NCBI RefSeq assembly: GCF_042263505.1
Contig: NZ_JBHKFI010000002.1
Location: 1-64,000, forward strand
Origin: Bacillus_BE sp042263505
GTDB taxonomy: Bacteria; Bacillota; Bacilli; Bacillales; Cytobacillaceae
Direction: 5' to 3'
DNA length: 64,000 bases
Below, in pieces: positions 16,442 through 25,991 of the stretch. Under the pieces are notes generated by a model. The model was given only the letters and a program-made list of their open reading frames with translations. It did no database searches and was not told the DNA's origin. A program made the position numbers and the translations under genes. Positions within the stretch are counted from its first letter, which is position 1, and each line of letters starts with the position of its first letter.

Positions 16442-17089
16442 ATGGTATTACAGGTGGTGAGACCAATAGAACTTAATAAAAGGCAAGAACAAATATTGCA
16501 AATTGTCAAAGAAAATGGGCCAATAACTGGAGAACATATTGCTGAAAGGCTTCATTTAACAAGAGCCACTTTACGACCAGATCTTGCGATATTAACAATG
16601 GCAGGTTATTTAGACGCAAGACCACGTGTGGGATATTTTTATACAGGAAAGTCTGGTGTACAATTAATCACAGAAAAATTACAAAAGCTTTCTGTTGGTA
16701 ATTATCAATCAATTCCAGTAGTGATCAATGAAAGTATCTCTGTATACGATGCTATTTGTACCATGTTTTTAGAAGATGTTGGTACTTTATTTGTGGTGGA
16801 TAAGCAAACGAAATTAGTAGGAGTATTGTCTCGAAAGGATTTATTGCGAGCAAGCATAGGAAATCAGGAACTTACCACTCTTCCTGTTAATATAATTATG
16901 ACTAGGATGCCTAATATTACGATGTGTAAAAAGGAAGATTCATTAATCGAAATCGCCAAACTATTAATTGAAAAACAAATTGATGCATTGCCAGTTGTGA
17001 AAGAAACAAATAACGGCTTCGAAGTTGTGGGAAGAATAACAAAAACAAATTTGACAAAAGCCTTTCTTGAGCTTGGTAGTAATCAATAA
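16442..17089 (+). CDS. ccpN: Transcriptional repressor CcpN
   Basis: About 207-215 residues. A winged HTH (ELNKRQEQILQIVKENGPITGEHIAERL) is followed by two CBS domains. CcpN represses gluconeogenic genes such as gapB and pckA during glycolytic growth, independently of CcpA; its CBS domains sense nucleotides. The start is uncertain. ATG 16442 has no ribosome site, while AGGTGGTGA (16452-16460) points to a start around 16457-16466, close to where family members begin (before IELNKRQ). It is followed by its known partner gene yqfL after 24 bases. Confidence 0.93.
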   Translation: MVLQVVRPIELNKRQEQILQIVKENGPITGEHIAERLHLTRATLRPDLAILTMAGYLDARPRVGYFYTGKSGVQLITEKLQKLSVGNYQSIPVVINESISVYDAICTMFLEDVGTLFVVDKQTKLVGVLSRKDLLRASIGNQELTTLPVNIIMTRMPNITMCKKEDSLIEIAKLLIEKQIDALPVVKETNNGFEVVGRITKTNLTKAFLELGSNQ

Positions 17090-17113
17090 GAATAAGAGAG
17101 GAGATGGTAAAAA

Positions 17114-17926
17114 TTGGGGAAAATTCCAATAATATATGTAGTGTCCGATTCTGTTGGAGAGACAGCAGAATTAGTAACAAAAGCAGCGATAAGTCAATTT
17201 CCTTTAAATGATGTAACCATTAAAAGGTTTCCATATGTTGAAGATCAATCGAATATAAATGAAGTGATTTCACTTGTGAAAATGGATCACGGTATGATTG
17301 CCTATACATTGGTAAAACCAGATATTCGTTCATACATGCGTGAAAAAGCTGAAAAAGAAAATATCCATGCCATTGATATCATCGGGCCTCTAATGGACCA
17401 AATTCAGTCAATATGTAAGCAAACACCACTATTTGAACCTGGGTTAGTCAGGAAGCTGGATGATGAATATTTTAAAAAGGTCGAAGCAATAGAATTTGCT
17501 GTTAAATATGATGATGGCAGAGACCCACGTGGGATTTTAAAAGCTGATATTGTTCTTGTTGGAGTATCACGCACTTCAAAAACACCATTGTCACAATATT
17601 TAGCTCTTAAGCGGTTGAAGGTTGCAAACGTCCCTTTAGTACCAGAGGTTGACCCTCCAGAAGAACTCTTCCAAGTACCTGCAGAAAAATGCTTTGGTCT
17701 TAAGATAAGTCCTGATAAATTAAATCAAATACGTCGGGAAAGATTGATTTCTTTAGGATTAAACGATCAAGCAAGTTATGCCAATTTAGAAAGAATTAAA
17801 ACAGAGATGACCTATTTTGAAAAAATCACTTCAAAAATAGGCTGTAAAGTCGTTGATGTGACGAATAAAGCAGTTGAAGAGACAGCTAATATTATTTTAG
17901 GCTACTATTATCAGAAAAGAATATAA
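17114..17926 (+). CDS. yqfL: Pyruvate, phosphate dikinase regulatory protein (YqfL, DUF299)
   Basis: 270 residues. It begins GKIPIIYVVSDSVGETAELVTKAA and carries the nucleotide loop GVSRTSKTP (about residue 150). Family members are bifunctional kinase/pyrophosphorylases that switch PPDK or PEP synthetase on and off by ADP-dependent threonine phosphorylation. In B. subtilis YqfL instead modulates CcpN activity. The operon with ccpN is conserved. The start is TTG 17114 after AGAGGAGATGG. Confidence 0.93.
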   Translation: MGKIPIIYVVSDSVGETAELVTKAAISQFPLNDVTIKRFPYVEDQSNINEVISLVKMDHGMIAYTLVKPDIRSYMREKAEKENIHAIDIIGPLMDQIQSICKQTPLFEPGLVRKLDDEYFKKVEAIEFAVKYDDGRDPRGILKADIVLVGVSRTSKTPLSQYLALKRLKVANVPLVPEVDPPEELFQVPAEKCFGLKISPDKLNQIRRERLISLGLNDQASYANLERIKTEMTYFEKITSKIGCKVVDVTNKAVEETANIILGYYYQKRI

Positions 17927-17929
17927 AGA

Positions 17930-18012
17930 AACGGGTCTGATTTCATTCTTCCGTACATATACAGCTATAAGTAGCTGTATATTCGAGTTAGAAATAGTCA
18001 GATCCGTTTTTT
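17930..18012 (+). terminator. Branched terminator after yqfL
   Basis: AACGGGTCTGA (from 17930) pairs with TCAGATCCGTT (17998-18008), enclosing an inner hairpin TACAGCTA/TAGCTGTA, and a T run follows. Confidence 0.85.
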
Positions 18013-18068
18013 AGTGAACTCTGATACTTATACTTATAATATTTTTTTGGGATTTTTAAGATGTAGTA

Positions 18069-18098
18069 TTGGAAAAAGTCGCTTTTATGTACTATAAT
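18069..18098 (+). promoter_or_regulatory. Sigma-A promoter of yqxD-dnaG-sigA
   Basis: TTGGAA at 18069-18074 and TATAAT at 18093-18098 are 18 bases apart, directly upstream of the macromolecular-synthesis operon. This is the expected place of its vegetative promoter. Confidence 0.65.
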
Positions 18099-18250
18099 AA
18101 AAAATTGTGATAAAAATATTACTTTTTAGGTTTAGACTTCCTACTGAACGAATAAACTATTAATTGTCAGAAGTCAAGAATACTTCCCAAAAAAAATTCG
18201 ACATGAATAGTTTTGCAAAAGTTGAAGAATTAAAGAAGGAATATGCAAAA

Positions 18251-18730
18251 GTGTGTAGAATTACTAGTACATTAGGAAAACCAAGGATTATCGTTGATGC
18301 CGATTCTTGTCCGGTTAAAGAGGAAATTGTCGAAATTTCCGAGAGATTTTCCTTAGAAGTTATTTTTGTTGCCTCGTATAACCATGTTATGAATGATTTA
18401 ACGCATGGTACTTGGAAATTTGTTGATCCAAGTAAAGAAGCCGCTGATTTATTCATTATGAATAAAGCTAATGCTTTTGATATTGTGGTCACTCAAGATA
18501 TTGGTTTAGCTTCCATCCTTTTACCGATGAAGGTTAAAGTATTATCTCCAAGGGGAGAATGGTACTTAGAAACACAGATTGAAACAGCTTTAGACCTCAG
18601 GTACCTTTCTGCGAAAGCTAGACAACAGGGCAAATATGGGAAAGGTCCAAAGCCTTTTACAAAGGATCATAGGGCAAAATTTAAACAAGAATTATCAAAA
18701 ATTTTGTCGGAATATGAAGGAAATTTGTAA
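18251..18730 (+). CDS. yqxD: UPF0178 family protein YqxD
   Basis: About 159 residues. The family core IIVDADSCPVKEEI is followed by SYNH, DIVVTQDIGLA and a basic C-terminus. It is a PIN-like fold (YaiI/YqxD) of unknown function and the first gene of the yqxD-dnaG-sigA operon in bacilli. The frame is open from TTG 18164, which would add 29 residues without family similarity or a ribosome site. GTG 18251 is preceded by AAGAAGGA and gives the usual length, so it is preferred; confidence in the start is moderate. Confidence 0.88.
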   Translation: MCRITSTLGKPRIIVDADSCPVKEEIVEISERFSLEVIFVASYNHVMNDLTHGTWKFVDPSKEAADLFIMNKANAFDIVVTQDIGLASILLPMKVKVLSPRGEWYLETQIETALDLRYLSAKARQQGKYGKGPKPFTKDHRAKFKQELSKILSEYEGNL

Positions 18731-18770
18731 TTTATCTAGAATACCTCATAAGTAAAATGGAGTTGTTCTC

Positions 18771-20588
18771 ATGACAGAGCGCATCGCCGAAGAGAAATTA
18801 AACCAAATCCGGCAAGCTGCTGATATAGTTGATGTTATCTCTGACTACGTTCAACTTAAAAAGCAGGGCCGAAATTATTTTGGACTTTGTCCGTTTCATG
18901 GAGAAAACACACCATCATTTTCCGTTTCACCCGATAAGCAAATTTACCATTGTTTTGGGTGTGGAGCAGGAGGAAATGTGTTTTCCTTTTTAATGGAGCT
19001 CGAAGGTGTTTCTTTTCAAGAGGCAGCGTTAAAGCTTGCCAAGAAAGCAAATATTGATTTAGAAATTCATACTCCGATAGGCAACAAAGGAAAATCCATC
19101 CCAAAAGATACTCAAATGATGCTTGATGCACATGATTTATTACGTAAATTCTACCACCATTTATTAGTAAACACAAAAGATGGTCAACACGCTTTAGAGT
19201 ATCTGCTAAGTAGAGGTTTTACATTAGACTCAATTGATAAATTCCAAATAGGATATTCATTAAAATCATGGGATTTTATCTATAAGATGTTAATGAAAAG
19301 AGGATATGATCCAGAAATTCTTGAAAAAGCAGGATTAATTATCAAGCGTGAAAGGGATGGTAGTTATTTTGATCGCTTTCGTGATCGAATTATGTTTCCA
19401 ATTTTTGACCATAACGGAGATACGATTGCATTTTCAGGAAGATCCTTAGGGGCGGATGAGCCCAAATATTTAAATAGTCCTGAAACACCAATCTTTAATA
19501 AAAGCAAAATTTTATATAATTTTCATCAAGCAAGACCAAGTATTCGTAAATTACAAGAGATTATTCTCTTTGAAGGATTTGCTGATGTAATTGCTGCAAA
19601 TCGAGCTGGGGTTGAAAATGGAGTTGCCTCAATGGGGACATCATTGACGTCAGATCACGTAGCTATTATTCGTAGAAATGTTCAATCAGTCACAATATGC
19701 TATGATTCCGACAATGCTGGGATTGAAGCAGCCTATCGCGCTGGAAATTTACTTTCTGAAACAGGTTGTCGAATTAAAGTGGCCATTATGCCTGATGGAA
19801 TGGATCCTGATGAATATATAAATAGGTTTGGTGGGGATAAATATAAAGCCGAAGTCATTGACGGAAGCATGACATGGATGTCCTTTAAGCTGTATTATTT
19901 TCGCAGAGGGAAAAACTTAAACAATGAAGGAGATCGCCTATTATATATCGAAGAAGTACTTACTGAAATAAGCCATCTTGAAAAGGCTGTGGAGAGAGAC
20001 CTTTATTTACGGCAATTAGCTACTGAATTTTCTCTTTCGTTGGATGCTTTAAAGGCTCAGCAAAAACAAATTTATTACAATGAAAAACGTAGGAATCAGG
20101 GAAAGACCAATTCAGTCCCTAAACAGAGCTTAATTTTTGAAAGAAAAAACAATGCTTTAAAACCTGCTTATCATAATGCTGAACGCTATTTATTAGCACA
20201 TATGCTCAATAATGCGGATTTGGCTTTTCGTGTTCAGGATATGCTCCAAGGAAATACCTTTAATATTGACGAACATCAGGCGATTTTCACTTATTTGCTT
20301 GGTTACTATGCAAAAGGTCTAGTGCCAAATGTAGGTGACTTTTTAAATTATGTTGAAGATCAAAAGCTAAAAAGAATCATCGCTGAAATTGAAATGCTAA
20401 CGATTAATGAGGATCTGCAGGATCAAGAATTAACCGATTATATAAGACAGGTGTTGAATTATCCAAAGTTGTTAAAGATAAAGGAAAAAGAGGCAGAAGG
20501 AAAAGAAGCTGAACGCAGAAAAGATTATAGCCATGCAGCAAAGATTGCTATGGAGATTATTGAATTAAGAAAAGCGATTCATTCTTAA
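18771..20588 (+). CDS. dnaG: DNA primase
   Basis: 605 residues (B. subtilis 603). The N-terminal zinc ribbon has Cys40, His43, Cys61 and Cys64. The RNA polymerase core contains the TOPRIM segment EGFADVIAANRAG and YDSDNAG, which bind catalytic magnesium. A C-terminal helicase-binding domain follows. It makes RNA primers at the replication fork with DnaB/DnaC helicase. It lies between yqxD and sigA in the classic operon. Confidence 0.97.
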   Translation: MTERIAEEKLNQIRQAADIVDVISDYVQLKKQGRNYFGLCPFHGENTPSFSVSPDKQIYHCFGCGAGGNVFSFLMELEGVSFQEAALKLAKKANIDLEIHTPIGNKGKSIPKDTQMMLDAHDLLRKFYHHLLVNTKDGQHALEYLLSRGFTLDSIDKFQIGYSLKSWDFIYKMLMKRGYDPEILEKAGLIIKRERDGSYFDRFRDRIMFPIFDHNGDTIAFSGRSLGADEPKYLNSPETPIFNKSKILYNFHQARPSIRKLQEIILFEGFADVIAANRAGVENGVASMGTSLTSDHVAIIRRNVQSVTICYDSDNAGIEAAYRAGNLLSETGCRIKVAIMPDGMDPDEYINRFGGDKYKAEVIDGSMTWMSFKLYYFRRGKNLNNEGDRLLYIEEVLTEISHLEKAVERDLYLRQLATEFSLSLDALKAQQKQIYYNEKRRNQGKTNSVPKQSLIFERKNNALKPAYHNAERYLLAHMLNNADLAFRVQDMLQGNTFNIDEHQAIFTYLLGYYAKGLVPNVGDFLNYVEDQKLKRIIAEIEMLTINEDLQDQELTDYIRQVLNYPKLLKIKEKEAEGKEAERRKDYSHAAKIAMEIIELRKAIHS

Positions 20589-20630
20589 TGTATATTTGAT
20601 GTTTTGTGATTTTTGGAAGGAGGGGTACAC

Positions 20631-21758
20631 ATGGCTGAAAAATCGGCCCGTTCAAAAGAGGTTGATTCAGAACTGACCCTAGAACAAGTGAAAGAACAAT
20701 TAATTGCAGTAGGAAAGAAGACAGGTGTCCTTTCTTATGATGATATTGCTGAAAAATTAGCAAGCTTCGAATTAGATTCTCATCAAATGGATGATTTCTA
20801 TGAATTTCTCCAAGATCAAGGTGTAGAATTAGTTGGGGATAGTGATGATGATGAAGATCCCAATGCGCATGATTTAGAGAAAAATGAAGAAGCTTTTGAT
20901 TTAAATGATTTAAGTGTGCCCCCAGGTGTGAAAATTAATGATCCTGTCCGCATGTATCTAAAAGAAATTGGTCGAGTAGATTTATTATCTGCTGAAGAAG
21001 AGATCGAGCTTGCAACAAGAATTGAACAAGGTGATGAAGAAGCAAAAAGGCGTTTGGCAGAAGCCAATCTTCGTCTTGTTGTCAGTATTGCCAAACGATA
21101 TGTTGGCCGTGGAATGTTATTCCTCGATTTAATTCAAGAGGGGAATATGGGATTAATCAAGGCTGTAGAAAAATTTGACTACAGCAAAGGATTTAAATTT
21201 AGTACGTATGCTACTTGGTGGATTCGTCAAGCGATTACTCGTGCAATTGCTGACCAAGCAAGAACTATTCGTATACCTGTGCATATGGTTGAAACCATTA
21301 ACAAGCTCATCCGAGTTCAGCGTCAGTTACTGCAAGACCTTGGACGTGAACCAACTCCTGAAGAAATTGCAGAAGATATGGATTTAACACCAGATAAGGT
21401 TAGAGAAATCTTGAAAATTGCTCAAGAGCCGGTTTCTCTTGAAACTCCGATTGGTGAAGAAGATGACTCTCATTTAGGTGATTTTATTGAAGATCAAGAT
21501 GCAACCTCACCTTCAGAACACGCTGCTTACGAGCTCTTAAAAGAGCAGCTAGAGGATGTACTTGATACATTGACTGATCGTGAAGAAAACGTATTGCGAC
21601 TTCGTTTTGGCCTAGATGACGGACGTACACGTACACTTGAAGAGGTGGGCAAAGTCTTTGGAGTAACAAGAGAACGTATAAGACAGATTGAAGCAAAAGC
21701 CCTGCGTAAGCTTCGTCACCCAAGTAGAAGCAAACGACTAAAAGATTTCTTAGAATAA
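20631..21758 (+). CDS. sigA: RNA polymerase housekeeping sigma factor SigA
   Basis: 375 residues (B. subtilis 371). Region 1.1 is acidic. Region 2 contains FSTYATWWIRQAITRAIAD for -10 recognition and melting. Region 4.2 carries VTRERIRQIEAKALRKLRHP for -35 recognition. The ribosome site GGAAGGAGGGG sets ATG 20631; a TTG six codons earlier precedes that site. It is last in the yqxD-dnaG operon and a clear terminator follows. Confidence 0.98.
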   Translation: MAEKSARSKEVDSELTLEQVKEQLIAVGKKTGVLSYDDIAEKLASFELDSHQMDDFYEFLQDQGVELVGDSDDDEDPNAHDLEKNEEAFDLNDLSVPPGVKINDPVRMYLKEIGRVDLLSAEEEIELATRIEQGDEEAKRRLAEANLRLVVSIAKRYVGRGMLFLDLIQEGNMGLIKAVEKFDYSKGFKFSTYATWWIRQAITRAIADQARTIRIPVHMVETINKLIRVQRQLLQDLGREPTPEEIAEDMDLTPDKVREILKIAQEPVSLETPIGEEDDSHLGDFIEDQDATSPSEHAAYELLKEQLEDVLDTLTDREENVLRLRFGLDDGRTRTLEEVGKVFGVTRERIRQIEAKALRKLRHPSRSKRLKDFLE

Positions 21759-21772
21759 AAAGATTGCCTTCG

Positions 21773-21811
21773 AATAGTTTACTTCTTACAATGGAAGTAA
21801 ACTATTTTTAT
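21773..21811 (+). terminator. Terminator after sigA
   Basis: AATAGTTTACTTC (21773-21785) pairs perfectly with GAAGTAAACTATT (21794-21806), followed by T-rich sequence. Confidence 0.88.
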
Positions 21812-21920
21812 TTCAAAACCTTTTAGGTGTCGGCGTTTCATCGAGTTTGTCAGAAACCTTAACTGTAAAGTTATGATGACGCTTTCCTTTTTATGGCCAT
21901 TATAAGGAAGTGACTAAGAT

Positions 21921-22448
21921 ATGGACGAAAATCGAAAACAGGTAATAGTAAAAGAAATTTTATACTGGAAAGAATCTAGACTTCTTCCTGAACAATACTG
22001 TGATTATTTATTGACACTCTATACAGAAGGAAATCGACCGTTGGATACGGAAAAACGAAAGCCCGAAAGAAAAAGACATAGATTGAGTCTTCTCTTTTTA
22101 TTGTTGATTCCTTTTGCTGTATTTTTAATATATTTTACTGAATTATCATTTATTTGGCAAATCAGCCTTGAATCCATTTTGGTATTTATAGGATTATTTT
22201 CCACTTTTTACTTTTCTAGAAAAGGTTTTTTAAGTCAAATACCACTGGTTGTTTCGGCGTTGATTTTGCTGCTAACATCAGTGGAATTGATTTCACGCGT
22301 ATTCCCTAATCAAAATACAATTCTTTATTTTATTTTGATTTTAAACTGCTTGTTATGGTTATTTACCGGTAAAATTTTGAAATTAATCTATTTTACTATC
22401 TCAGGAGTTCTAGGTATAATCTTAATCATTATTAGTATATTTGTATAA
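21921..22448 (+). CDS. Predicted five-helix membrane protein, unknown function
   Basis: 175 residues. A charged cytosolic N-terminus (KEILYWKESRLLPEQYCDYLLTLY) is followed by about five hydrophobic helices between residues 52 and 175. The KxSxLLPxxYCDFL-type N-terminal segment occurs in several Bacillus membrane proteins, but I do not recognise a named family. ATAAGGAAGTG precedes ATG 21921. It stands alone between the sigA terminator and cccA, so context gives no function. Confidence 0.75.
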   Translation: MDENRKQVIVKEILYWKESRLLPEQYCDYLLTLYTEGNRPLDTEKRKPERKRHRLSLLFLLLIPFAVFLIYFTELSFIWQISLESILVFIGLFSTFYFSRKGFLSQIPLVVSALILLLTSVELISRVFPNQNTILYFILILNCLLWLFTGKILKLIYFTISGVLGIILIIISIFV

Positions 22449-22668
22449 TGAAAAATTTTTTGAAATATTTTAATGTTTAGATAATGTTTTTTAAGATAAT
22501 CATTTTTGTTGATTTGTAGGCCCAATGAACGTATGCTGTTTTTTGTCAATTTTGCGAACATAATGTGACAAAGTTAGCTTTAGGGCTTTTCCTTCTTCTA
22601 TTTTTAAAGTAAAATAAAAATTGTTTGTAATGATTTTACGGTTGTTCATACATAAGGGAGGTTAAAAC

Positions 22669-23031
22669 ATGAATCGAAATCCAATTATTCCGTTTGTTTT
22701 AATTATGGTTTTCGGTATAGGGGCAATGTTCCTGCTTTCTTTTAAAGGCTTAGATGATCATCAAGCTCTTTCGAAAGAAAAGAAAGATGGGGGAGAAAAA
22801 ACTGAACAAGTCGCAACAAAACCAGAGGATATCTACCAAAAAACTTGTCTTGGCTGCCATGGCGATCAATATCAAGGCGGCGTAGGTCCAGCATTAAAAG
22901 GTGTTGGCGATCGCTTGTCAAAAGCTGAAATTAAAAAAATGATTACAAAAGGAGGAGTTACCATGCCTCCTAACTTAGTGGCTGAAGATAAGGCGGATGC
23001 AATGGTAGATTGGTTAGCAGGTCTGAAATAA
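22669..23031 (+). CDS. cccA: Cytochrome c550
   Basis: 120 residues, the length of B. subtilis CccA. An N-terminal membrane anchor (residues 7-25) and a linker precede a small class I c-type domain. The haem motif CLGCH is at 60-64 and the axial Met99 lies in TMPPNL. It carries electrons on the outer face of the membrane toward cytochrome oxidase. In the 220-base upstream region TTTGTCA (22542-22548) and TGACAAA (22566-22572) form an inverted repeat. Confidence 0.95.
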   Translation: MNRNPIIPFVLIMVFGIGAMFLLSFKGLDDHQALSKEKKDGGEKTEQVATKPEDIYQKTCLGCHGDQYQGGVGPALKGVGDRLSKAEIKKMITKGGVTMPPNLVAEDKADAMVDWLAGLK

Positions 23032-23047
23032 TTAAAAAACAAATGTA

Positions 23048-23128
23048 GGCTGGCTCATGAGGGCTTTACACTGTATCTTTACAAAGGATCCAGATGTCAA
23101 GCTCTTGTATTGAGCCAGCCTCTTTTTT
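23048..23128 (+). terminator. Terminator after cccA
   Basis: GGCTGGCTCA (23048-23057) and TGAGCCAGCC (23111-23120) pair perfectly across a long loop and TCTTTTTT follows. Confidence 0.85.
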
Positions 23129-23183
23129 ATACTGATAAGGAAGCCTTGCAGGGTATTTCAATAAAAATAAATGTGGTGAAGCT

Positions 23184-23915
23184 ATGAATACAAGAGAATT
23201 ATCTTATCGTTTAGAGACGGTTGCTAAATATATTTTAAAGGGTCAAAAATTAGCGGACATTGGTTCCGATCATGCCTATTTGCCTTGCTATGCTGTCTTA
23301 ACGGGATTGGTTCCTTTTGCCGTGGCTGGGGAGGTCGTAGAGGGTCCTTATTTGTCTGCAAAGTCACATGTGCAGGAGGAGGGGCTATCCAAGCAAATTT
23401 CTGTTAGAATGGGTGACGGGCTGGAGGTAATTGAACTAGACGAAGTGGATTGTATGACCATTGCAGGGATGGGCGGAGCCCTTATTGCAAACATTTTGGA
23501 AAGTGGAAAGGATAAGATTGTCAATCTCAATAGACTAATTCTTCAGCCTAATATAAGTGCCATTTCCATTCGTCAATGGCTGATTGCTAATGGGTGGCAG
23601 TTAATTAACGAAGAAATTATTGAAGAGGATGGGAAAATTTACGAAATATTAGTTGCTGAGCAAGGAGATCCTATGCTTCCTTATAATCAGGAAGAAACAA
23701 ATAAATCTCTCTTACTTGGACCATTTTTGATGAAGGAGAGAAATTTAGCCTTTCAAAAAAAATGGAGGAGAGAATTGAATAATTGGGAGCGGATTCTAGA
23801 AAATCTTAAGAATGCTCAAGCTTCACCTGAAAATAGCCAAAGAAAATTGGAGCTTCAAACCAAGATTCGTTATGTAAAGGAGGTTTTAGCAAATGAAACA
23901 AATGAACGGACATGA
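23184..23915 (+). CDS. trmK: tRNA (adenine-22-N1)-methyltransferase TrmK
   Basis: 243 residues. The SAM-binding Rossmann motif ADIGSDHAYLP is near residue 30 and the catalytic-loop segment MTIAGMGG follows. A helical C-terminal domain binds tRNA. It methylates A22 in bacterial tRNAs; the B. subtilis gene is yqfN. It overlaps yqfO by 23 bases, the usual pairing in Firmicutes. Confidence 0.94.
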   Translation: MNTRELSYRLETVAKYILKGQKLADIGSDHAYLPCYAVLTGLVPFAVAGEVVEGPYLSAKSHVQEEGLSKQISVRMGDGLEVIELDEVDCMTIAGMGGALIANILESGKDKIVNLNRLILQPNISAISIRQWLIANGWQLINEEIIEEDGKIYEILVAEQGDPMLPYNQEETNKSLLLGPFLMKERNLAFQKKWRRELNNWERILENLKNAQASPENSQRKLELQTKIRYVKEVLANETNERT

Positions 23916-25008
23916 ATTGATTCGGATTTTTGAAGAGTTTTCCCCTAAGAATTTGGCAATGGAAGGGGATAAAATTGGTCTGCAAATTGGCCGATTAAAT
24001 AAGCCAATCACAAATGTTCTTGTTGCTTTAGATGTACTAGAGGAAGTGGTAGATGAGGCGATACATAAGAATGTGCAATTAATTATTGCCCACCATCCCC
24101 TCATTTATCGTCCGCTGCAAAAGCTTTCTACAGATACGACTTACGGAAGAATAATTGAAAAGCTTATTAAACATGATATTGCCGTTTATGCGGCACACAC
24201 AAATTTGGATGTCGCAAATGGTGGAGTTAATGATCTTCTTGCAGAAGCTTTAGGGCTGAATAATATTGAAGTACTCATTCCTACATATGAAACGAAGCTT
24301 AAAAAGTTGGCCGTGTTTGTTCCTGTAAGCCATGCTGAGGCTGTGAAACAAGCAATTGGCAATAGTGGAGCGGGGGCTATCGGAAATTATAGTCATTGCA
24401 CTTTTTCTGTTCATGGAAAGGGTGAATTTTTACCAGGCGAACAAACAAATCCATATATGGGGAAGCGGGGCATGCTAGAACAAGTTGATGAAGTTAGAAT
24501 TGAATCGATTTTTCCTGAAAGCCTGCAAAAAAGTATCATTGCGGCCATGCTTAAAGCTCACCCTTATGAAGAGGTTGCCTATGATGTTTATCCTTTAGAT
24601 AATGATGGAGAAGTTATGGGATTAGGTCGCATTGGTACCATCAATGAAATGACTCTAGAACAATTCGCCCAGCATGTCAAAACCTCCTTGGATGTTAAAG
24701 GAGTCAGAGTTGTTGGAAAGCTTTCTGATAAAATCAAAAAGGTCGCGGTATTAGGTGGAGATGGTAATAAATATTACTCTACTGCAAAATTTAAGGGTGC
24801 TGATGTTTATGTGACAGGAGATTTATATTATCATGTTGCACATGACGCGATGATGGCGGGTCTTAATATCGTGGATCCCGGCCATAATATAGAAAAGGTG
24901 ATGAAAATGGGAGTAGCAAATTACTTGCAAAAGCAGTGTATGCAAAAAGGGTATGCTGTAACTATTCTCCCATCTGAAATACACACAGACCCTTTTCAAT
25001 TTATTTGA
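23893..25008 (+). CDS. yqfO: Nif3-like dinuclear metal-centre protein YqfO
   Basis: 371 residues. The two Nif3 half-domains (HHPLIY, AHTNLDVANGG, and GDLYYH/DPGHNIE with metal-binding His and Glu) flank an inserted PII/CutA-like domain (about 130-230). This is the typical Gram-positive YqfO architecture. Family members are annotated as GTP cyclohydrolase I type 2 but the reaction is not settled. AAAGGAGG inside the trmK end drives the start. Confidence 0.92.
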   Translation: MKQMNGHELIRIFEEFSPKNLAMEGDKIGLQIGRLNKPITNVLVALDVLEEVVDEAIHKNVQLIIAHHPLIYRPLQKLSTDTTYGRIIEKLIKHDIAVYAAHTNLDVANGGVNDLLAEALGLNNIEVLIPTYETKLKKLAVFVPVSHAEAVKQAIGNSGAGAIGNYSHCTFSVHGKGEFLPGEQTNPYMGKRGMLEQVDEVRIESIFPESLQKSIIAAMLKAHPYEEVAYDVYPLDNDGEVMGLGRIGTINEMTLEQFAQHVKTSLDVKGVRVVGKLSDKIKKVAVLGGDGNKYYSTAKFKGADVYVTGDLYYHVAHDAMMAGLNIVDPGHNIEKVMKMGVANYLQKQCMQKGYAVTILPSEIHTDPFQFI

Positions 25009-25020
25009 GTGAATGGATAG

Positions 25021-25046
25021 AAAAAACCACCATTTGGTGGTTTTTT
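25021..25046. terminator. Bidirectional terminator between yqfO and ispH
   Basis: AAAAAACCACC (25021-25031) pairs with GGTGGTTTTTT (25036-25046). The A and T runs make it work for both convergent genes. Confidence 0.92.
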
Positions 25047-25991
25047 CTATTTTGCATTTTTGATTTTAGGTAAGATTTTTTGAAGAGGAACTTTTTTCTC
25101 TCTTGTCCATGTAGCCGGATCATTTGCATCAAATTGTTCAAGAAAAGCGATAACCTCTTTTGTTATAGGTGTCGGGGTTGAAGCACCAGAGGTTACGGCA
25201 ACTGTCTTAGCACTCTTAATCCAGTCAAGCTCTAATTCAGAAATATCGGCAATGCGGTAGGCTGTAGTCTCGGCAATTTCTTTAGAGACTTGAGCTAATC
25301 GATTTGAATTATTGCTTTTTGGATCTCCAACGACGATGAGGACATCGGCTTTTCCTGCCTGCTCGGCAACGGCCTCCTGTCTTACCTGCGTGGCTAAACA
25401 AATTTCATTATAGAATTCTGCATGAGGGAACTTTTCCTTAAGCAGCTTTACATTATCAGATACATCCCATTGACTCATCGTGGTTTGGTTGGTAATGATA
25501 ATTTTATCGGCTGTGAGCTGCAAACTTTCTACATCTTCCTTTGTCTCGACAAGATGGACAATATCGGGAGCAACCCCAACAGCACCTTCTGGCTCAGGAT
25601 GGCCTTTCTTTCCAATATAGATGACCTGATAGCCCTCTTCTTTTTTTTGTAAAATTAAATCATGCGTTTTTGTAACATCTGGACAAGTCGCATCAATCGT
25701 TACAAGTCCTTTCTCTTTTGCCAGTTTTTTTACTTCAGGTGAAATACCATGAGCGGTAAAAATAACGGTTCCTGAATCGACTTTTTCCAAAATTTCCTTT
25801 CGATTCTTTCCATCTAAGGTGATGATTCCTTCTTCAGCAAAGGCATCCGTAACATGTTTATTATGAACAATCATTCCTAATATATAGATTGGTCTTGGCA
25901 AAGATTTATCTAAAGCGGCATTTCGAGCAATCACCATGGCATCAACGACACCATAGCAGTAGCCGCGAGGTGATATCTTTAGAACTTTCAT
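25047..25991 (-). CDS. ispH: 4-hydroxy-3-methylbut-2-enyl diphosphate reductase IspH
   Basis: 314 residues, the same as B. subtilis YqfP. The three iron-sulfur cysteines (Cys12 in RGYCYGV, one in IDATCPDV, one in NEICLATQ) and the conserved TAHG and THD segments are present. It catalyses the last step of the MEP pathway, giving IPP and DMAPP. AGGAGG precedes the ATG. It is convergent with yqfO. The MEP enzyme IspG is encoded 7.5 kb further on, also on the minus strand. Confidence 0.97.
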   Translation of the reverse strand: MKVLKISPRGYCYGVVDAMVIARNAALDKSLPRPIYILGMIVHNKHVTDAFAEEGIITLDGKNRKEILEKVDSGTVIFTAHGISPEVKKLAKEKGLVTIDATCPDVTKTHDLILQKKEEGYQVIYIGKKGHPEPEGAVGVAPDIVHLVETKEDVESLQLTADKIIITNQTTMSQWDVSDNVKLLKEKFPHAEFYNEICLATQVRQEAVAEQAGKADVLIVVGDPKSNNSNRLAQVSKEIAETTAYRIADISELELDWIKSAKTVAVTSGASTPTPITKEVIAFLEQFDANDPATWTREKKVPLQKILPKIKNAK

